Below, in pieces: positions 59,932 through 62,321 of a stretch of DNA of 62,321 nucleotides (within the stretch, counting starts at the first letter, position 1; every line of letters begins with the position of its first letter). Under the pieces are notes generated by a model, which had not been told where the DNA came from, made no database searches, and saw only the letters and a list, made by a program, of their open reading frames with translations. Location: contig JAKSKZ010000018.1 in assembly GCA_024401475.1 (NCBI GenBank), forward strand, positions 1 to 62,321, given 5' to 3'. Source of the DNA: Paludibacteraceae bacterium (lineage in GTDB: Bacteria > Bacteroidota > Bacteroidia > Bacteroidales > Paludibacteraceae). The position numbers were made by a program, and so were the translations under genes.

Positions 59932-60237
59932 ATGAAAAGTAAAAGAAGAAGCTTCACGGCAGAATTTAAAGCCCAAGTTGCCATAGAGGCACTGAAGGGA
60001 CAAGAGACACTGGCGCAGTTGTCAGAGCGTTTCAATGTATCGAGTGTGATGATTTCCAACTGGAAATCAGAGTTCCTAAACAACGCCTCAGCAGCCTTCT
60101 CAGAGAAAAAGAAGGACGACGCGAAAGATAGAGAGTTGGAGCAGTGCTACAATAAGATCGGCAGACTGGAGATGAAGCTGGATTTTGCAAAGCGGGCATC
60201 AAAAGCGTTGGGGATACCAATGCCCGCAGACGACTAA
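59932..60237 (+). CDS. IS3-family transposase OrfA
   Basis: 101 aa. KSKRRSFTAEFKAQVAIEALKGQETLAQLSERFNVSSVMISNWK is the helix-turn-helix DNA-binding region, followed by a leucine-zipper-like helix. Residues 1-100 fit OrfA of IS3 elements. Orientation is opposite to the surrounding genes. Without OrfB it cannot transpose. Confidence 0.88.
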   Translation: MKSKRRSFTAEFKAQVAIEALKGQETLAQLSERFNVSSVMISNWKSEFLNNASAAFSEKKKDDAKDRELEQCYNKIGRLEMKLDFAKRASKALGIPMPADD

Positions 60238-60407
60238 TATCCCCAGACAGCGAGCTAAGTCTAAACGAGCAACTTGAACTGTTAGGCATAAGCAAGGGCT
60301 GCTATTACTACAAACCCGTCAAAATGGACTCCGAGACTCATGAGATAATGAAGTTCATCGACAAGGAGCACATGGAGTTCCTCGGGAAGGGAGTTGTGGG
60401 AATGAAG
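60186..60407 (+). pseudogene. IS3-family transposase OrfB, truncated
   Basis: In the -1 frame relative to OrfA, overlapping its end: RRRLISPDSELSLNEQLEL then LGISKGCYYYKPV, MKFIDKEHMEFLGKGVVGMK. This is the N-terminus of an IS3 OrfB, normally about 270 aa and made by -1 frameshifting as OrfAB. It stops at the palindrome at 60408; the DDE catalytic part is gone. Confidence 0.82.
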
Positions 60408-60450
60408 GTAAGCGTCCAATCTGAAAAAATCAATCAAATTGGACGCTTAC
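60408..60450. repeat. 43-bp palindromic element, copy 3
   Basis: Perfect 12-bp arms GTAAGCGTCCAA/TTGGACGCTTAC around a 19-bp centre. It joins the cut IS3 OrfB on its left to an unrelated, opposite-strand coding remnant on its right, so it marks a rearrangement junction, not a plain insertion. Confidence 0.85.
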
Positions 60451-60620
60451 AAATTGAGCCATTATTATAAAGCTATTTTTTAATGTGCGATTTATATCAA
60501 ATTTTATTTGTAAGGGCATTCTCATTGAAACTATGATAGTGTCCAGGCCTGGTATCAAATAATTCTTGTCATCAATCTGAAATATTGTTTTATCATCTAC
60601 CTTACCTTCATAATTGAACT
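60451..60620 (-). pseudogene. Coding remnant between palindrome and the secreted protein
   Basis: A minus-strand frame of about 55 codons, open from about 60625 to the palindrome, in the frame two bases ahead of the upstream gene: KFNYEGKVDDKTIFQIDDKN, YLIPGLDTIIVSMRMPLQIK, NRTLKNSFIIMAQF. It looks protein-like but has no start codon. It may be the original C-terminus of the 250-aa gene after a frameshift, or part of a lost gene. Confidence 0.4.
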
Positions 60621-61349
60621 TTTATTTTTCTCATTCCAATTCAAATCGGCATCCCGCTTTTTTATATATCCGTTCAATCTTTCGCCGTCAATTGGTTCAT
60701 ACTCAAACTTATAAAATTCACTTTCCTCTTTTTTCACCTCCACAATATCATTTTTTACAAAAAAAGTTTTTGTAGCATGGAAAGTACTATCATATACAAC
60801 TGCCTTCATTACCGAAATCTTTGCCATCCTTATTCCAAAGTACTTTTGTAGATAATCAATCCCATCCTTCATTCCTACCTTATGAACTTGAAGTAAATAT
60901 GGGGTTGGAATAGTCGATTTTTTATAACAAAGAGGATATGATGTACAACGATAATAACTTGTCGCATCTTTAAATCCGTCATCTAAAGCAAACCTATGTA
61001 TTATGCCCAAAGAATCAATTAAAGATTCAATATATTCAACAAGAACAACACCATCTTTATCTGACAATAAATCAAATGAAACAGAATCAACACCAACTAA
61101 ATATTTGGAACTAAAACCAATTTTTGATTTATGATAATCTCCCAATGTGTCTGATTCAAAATGCAAATATATATGGTCATTATTTCTATACACTTCATAT
61201 TCATAAGAATGTTCATTTTCAGGAACTTCCCAATCTTTAACAGAAACTAGTTCCCATATTCCTTGCAACTTATCCCTTGAATTCATCTTCTGCGCAAATA
61301 AACATTTCGTAGAAAGAATAAGTAAAATAAAAATAGAATATCTTTTCAT
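60597..61349 (-). CDS. Secreted protein, candidate immunity/partner of the GH19 fragment
   Basis: 250 aa from the ATG at 61349 (a TTG two codons earlier is possible). Signal peptide ending LFAQ (about 20). The mature part begins NSRDKLQGIWELVSVKDWEVPE, like lipocalin-type (WxLxS) beta barrels, and the rest is polar with no known domain. It starts 7 bp after the stop of the GH19-like gene, tight enough for translational coupling. In effector/immunity pairs of peptidoglycan-cutting toxins the immunity protein is periplasmic, which fits; but this is inference. The C-terminus may be frameshifted (see the remnant at 60451). Confidence 0.6.
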   Translation of the reverse strand: MKRYSIFILLILSTKCLFAQKMNSRDKLQGIWELVSVKDWEVPENEHSYEYEVYRNNDHIYLHFESDTLGDYHKSKIGFSSKYLVGVDSVSFDLLSDKDGVVLVEYIESLIDSLGIIHRFALDDGFKDATSYYRCTSYPLCYKKSTIPTPYLLQVHKVGMKDGIDYLQKYFGIRMAKISVMKAVVYDSTFHATKTFFVKNDIVEVKKEESEFYKFEYEPIDGERLNGYIKKRDADLNWNEKNKSSIMKVR

Positions 61350-61356
61350 TATCAAA

Positions 61357-61727
61357 TTATTTAACTAAAACATTTTTTGCAGCATTTGTATATCTATTTC
61401 TTTCTTTTGACTCTACTGGCGGTTTTTGAATGTTTCCTCTATTAACAGCACCACCTACCATATCTATAGTCTTAGATGAAAAATCTATATCTGAATCTAC
61501 CAAGTCATTCAAAGTGGCATAATCCTTATTATTTGATATTGTGAAATTCTTCCACCATGTCATAGAAGCCTCTACCGCCACATCAATATTTTCATGCAAC
61601 AAAGACACCATCTCTTCCAGAGTTCTTGTTTCCTCTGGATGTTCATTTTTCCAATGCTTGTAAAAATTTTCATCATAATTAGTCCTGCCTGTTATTTGCA
61701 AGAAGCCACCTCCTCTAAAAATCTGTC
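61357..61727 (-). pseudogene. GH19-type lysozyme/chitinase-like C-terminal fragment
   Basis: From the palindrome at 61728 the minus strand is open: IFRGGGFLQITGRTNY, then a helical segment, a WWKN stretch near the middle and DMVGGAVNRGNIQK, ending AAKNVLVK. FRGxGFLQxTGRxNY and the later VNxG region are hallmarks of GH19 enzymes that cut peptidoglycan or chitin. The catalytic Glu pair and the whole N-terminal part, including any secretion or delivery domain, are missing. It is cut by the palindrome, so non-functional as it stands. Confidence 0.75.
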
Positions 61728-61770
61728 GTAAGCGTCCAAATTGATAAATTTTATCAGTTTGGACGCTTAC
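61728..61770. repeat. 43-bp palindromic element, copy 4
   Basis: Identical to copy 2 at 56170. On one side it cuts the GH19-like gene; on the other it begins the duplicated segment. Confidence 0.85.
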
Positions 61771-61773
61771 TAT

Positions 61774-62214
61774 TTAGTCCGGATTTATTGATGACATCAA
61801 CAGCAATATGAAAAACACAGATGGTATGGTCAGATAACAGGCGAAACAACCTGTTATGAGCGTGAATTTGAAAACACTTTTCTCTCTAAACAATAAATAT
61901 GTCATAAGTATTGCAACCCCGATGATTGTGATTCCCATCACAAAAACCGTTAGAATTAGAAATGCGTCTGCTACAACGCAGAAGAAAAGAACACAAATAC
62001 CGAGAAACTGAAATAATGAATCTGATTTCTCAATATAACAACACAAAGCTACTGTGGGAATCAAGGGCAATAACAGTCCAGCAAACGCAGAACCCACTAT
62101 CGTCATTCCCGATTGGAACAATAGGACACAACACAGAATGCCAATAAGCAGATGGCACACGACGGGAATTCTGTGCTTTTTTATTATTGATGAGTAACAG
62201 CCTAAAGGAAGCAT
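61774..62214 (-). CDS. Small multi-pass membrane protein, copy B
   Basis: 146 aa from the ATG at 62214, the same amino acid sequence as copy A (56216-56656): several membrane segments, unknown function. The preserved protein in both copies is compatible with either recent duplication or selection; at this identity the two cannot be told apart. Confidence 0.6.
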   Translation of the reverse strand: MLPLGCYSSIIKKHRIPVVCHLLIGILCCVLLFQSGMTIVGSAFAGLLLPLIPTVALCCYIEKSDSLFQFLGICVLFFCVVADAFLILTVFVMGITIIGVAILMTYLLFREKSVFKFTLITGCFACYLTIPSVFFILLLMSSINPD

Positions 62215-62224
62215 CAAATCTATT

Positions 62225-62321
62225 GTAAACGTCTAATTTATTAATTATATCTGCAAATATAGCCTAAAAACGCTATAAAACAATTAAATCAGCCCGAAGG
62301 CTGATTCTAAACCATTCTAAA
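62225..62321 (-). mobile_element. IS66-derived mini-element 3 (partial at edge)
   Basis: Begins GTAAACGTC at 62225 and follows the relics at 56667 and 57870 to the last base: the A-rich tract, and the AATCAGCC/GGCTGATT terminator hairpin (62289-62308). The rest lies outside the window. Confidence 0.7.

Larger units (their letters stand above)
59876..60407 (+). mobile_element. IS3-family insertion sequence, 5' part only
   Basis: OrfA is intact and OrfB is broken after about 70 codons by the palindrome at 60408. The left end near TGCCGCTTTTTCGAACC (59876) is tentative. The right end is missing. Confidence 0.7.
61771..62321. repeat. Duplicated cassette, copy B
   Basis: Matches copy A (56213 onward) with one difference noticed. 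Carries the 146-aa membrane-protein gene and the beginning of an IS66 relic; continues past the window edge. Confidence 0.85.

Noticed and set aside
56170..61770. Integron attC sites
   Set aside because: The palindromes have perfect 12-bp arms and no GTTRRRY core or extrahelical bases, and no integrase gene is visible. They do not match attC design.
1..62321. CRISPR array, tRNA or rRNA genes
   Set aside because: No evenly spaced direct repeats of CRISPR type, and no cloverleaf or rRNA-like segment, was noticed on either strand. A covariance-model search would settle this.

Overview
The window looks like a chromosomal segment of a Bacteroidales bacterium (Bacteroidota). Supporting signs are: AT-rich spacers with promoters of the TAnnTTTG (-7) type and few Shine-Dalgarno sites; core genes typical of the group (DUF4837 lipoprotein, GldE-like CorC protein, LptE of the Bacteroidota type, type III pantothenate kinase); and two proteins with type IX secretion (T9SS) C-terminal sorting domains. 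I cannot name a genus.

Layout. 1-3380: trpDCFA and its terminator. 3444-4700: a cytoplasmic YD-like repeat protein whose stop codon lies in the 9-bp target duplication of a 458-bp MITE-like element. 4762-8527: a secreted NlpC/P60-like pseudoenzyme with a coiled-coil tail, an OmpH/Skp-like protein, a 61-aa membrane protein and a PepD dipeptidase. 8616-13111: an unknown gene, a GH5 lipoprotein, a small unknown gene, and a WYL regulator upstream of an Rnl2-type RNA ligase. 13112-16583: a long leader, then two secreted proteins, the second a clan CD cysteine peptidase with a T9SS type A domain. 16854-30518: a minus-strand housekeeping block (secG, TPR protein, lptE, sigma-54 activator, pdxA, DUF4837, rlmN, PpiD-like chaperone, gldE-like, lptC, TPR protein, outer-membrane barrel, coaX). 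30668-34199: hisGDC behind a complete histidine attenuator. 34212-43938: membrane protein, acetyltransferase, rny, zapA with a coiled-coil partner, an endonuclease/phosphatase-fold protein, a heterodimeric ABC exporter and menE. 44015-54602: a giant (about 3,450 aa) HYR-like repeat protein with a T9SS type B domain.

54640-62321 is different in kind: a visibly AT-richer mosaic in which nearly every gene or gene fragment lies on the minus strand and is separated from the next by an IS66-derived mini-element or a 43-bp palindrome. Genes include a BspA-like LRR protein, two near-identical copies of a 146-aa membrane protein, a two-segment membrane protein, a secreted WG-repeat protein, and a GH19-type lysozyme/chitinase C-terminal fragment followed 7 bp later by a secreted partner. 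It resembles a shuffled array of effector and immunity or other surface-protein cassettes.

Most distinctive items: (1) the his leader peptide MITFIHHIHHHYQR, with an octamer CGGTGAGC present once just after the leader stop and once in the terminator, giving mutually exclusive hairpins; (2) four 43-bp palindromes with 12-bp arms and 19-bp centres, three of them at junctions of broken genes; (3) the GH19 fragment/secreted partner pair; (4) the MITE with a perfect 9-bp duplication and a degenerate relative 50 kb away; (5) the giant protein with two interleaved module types.
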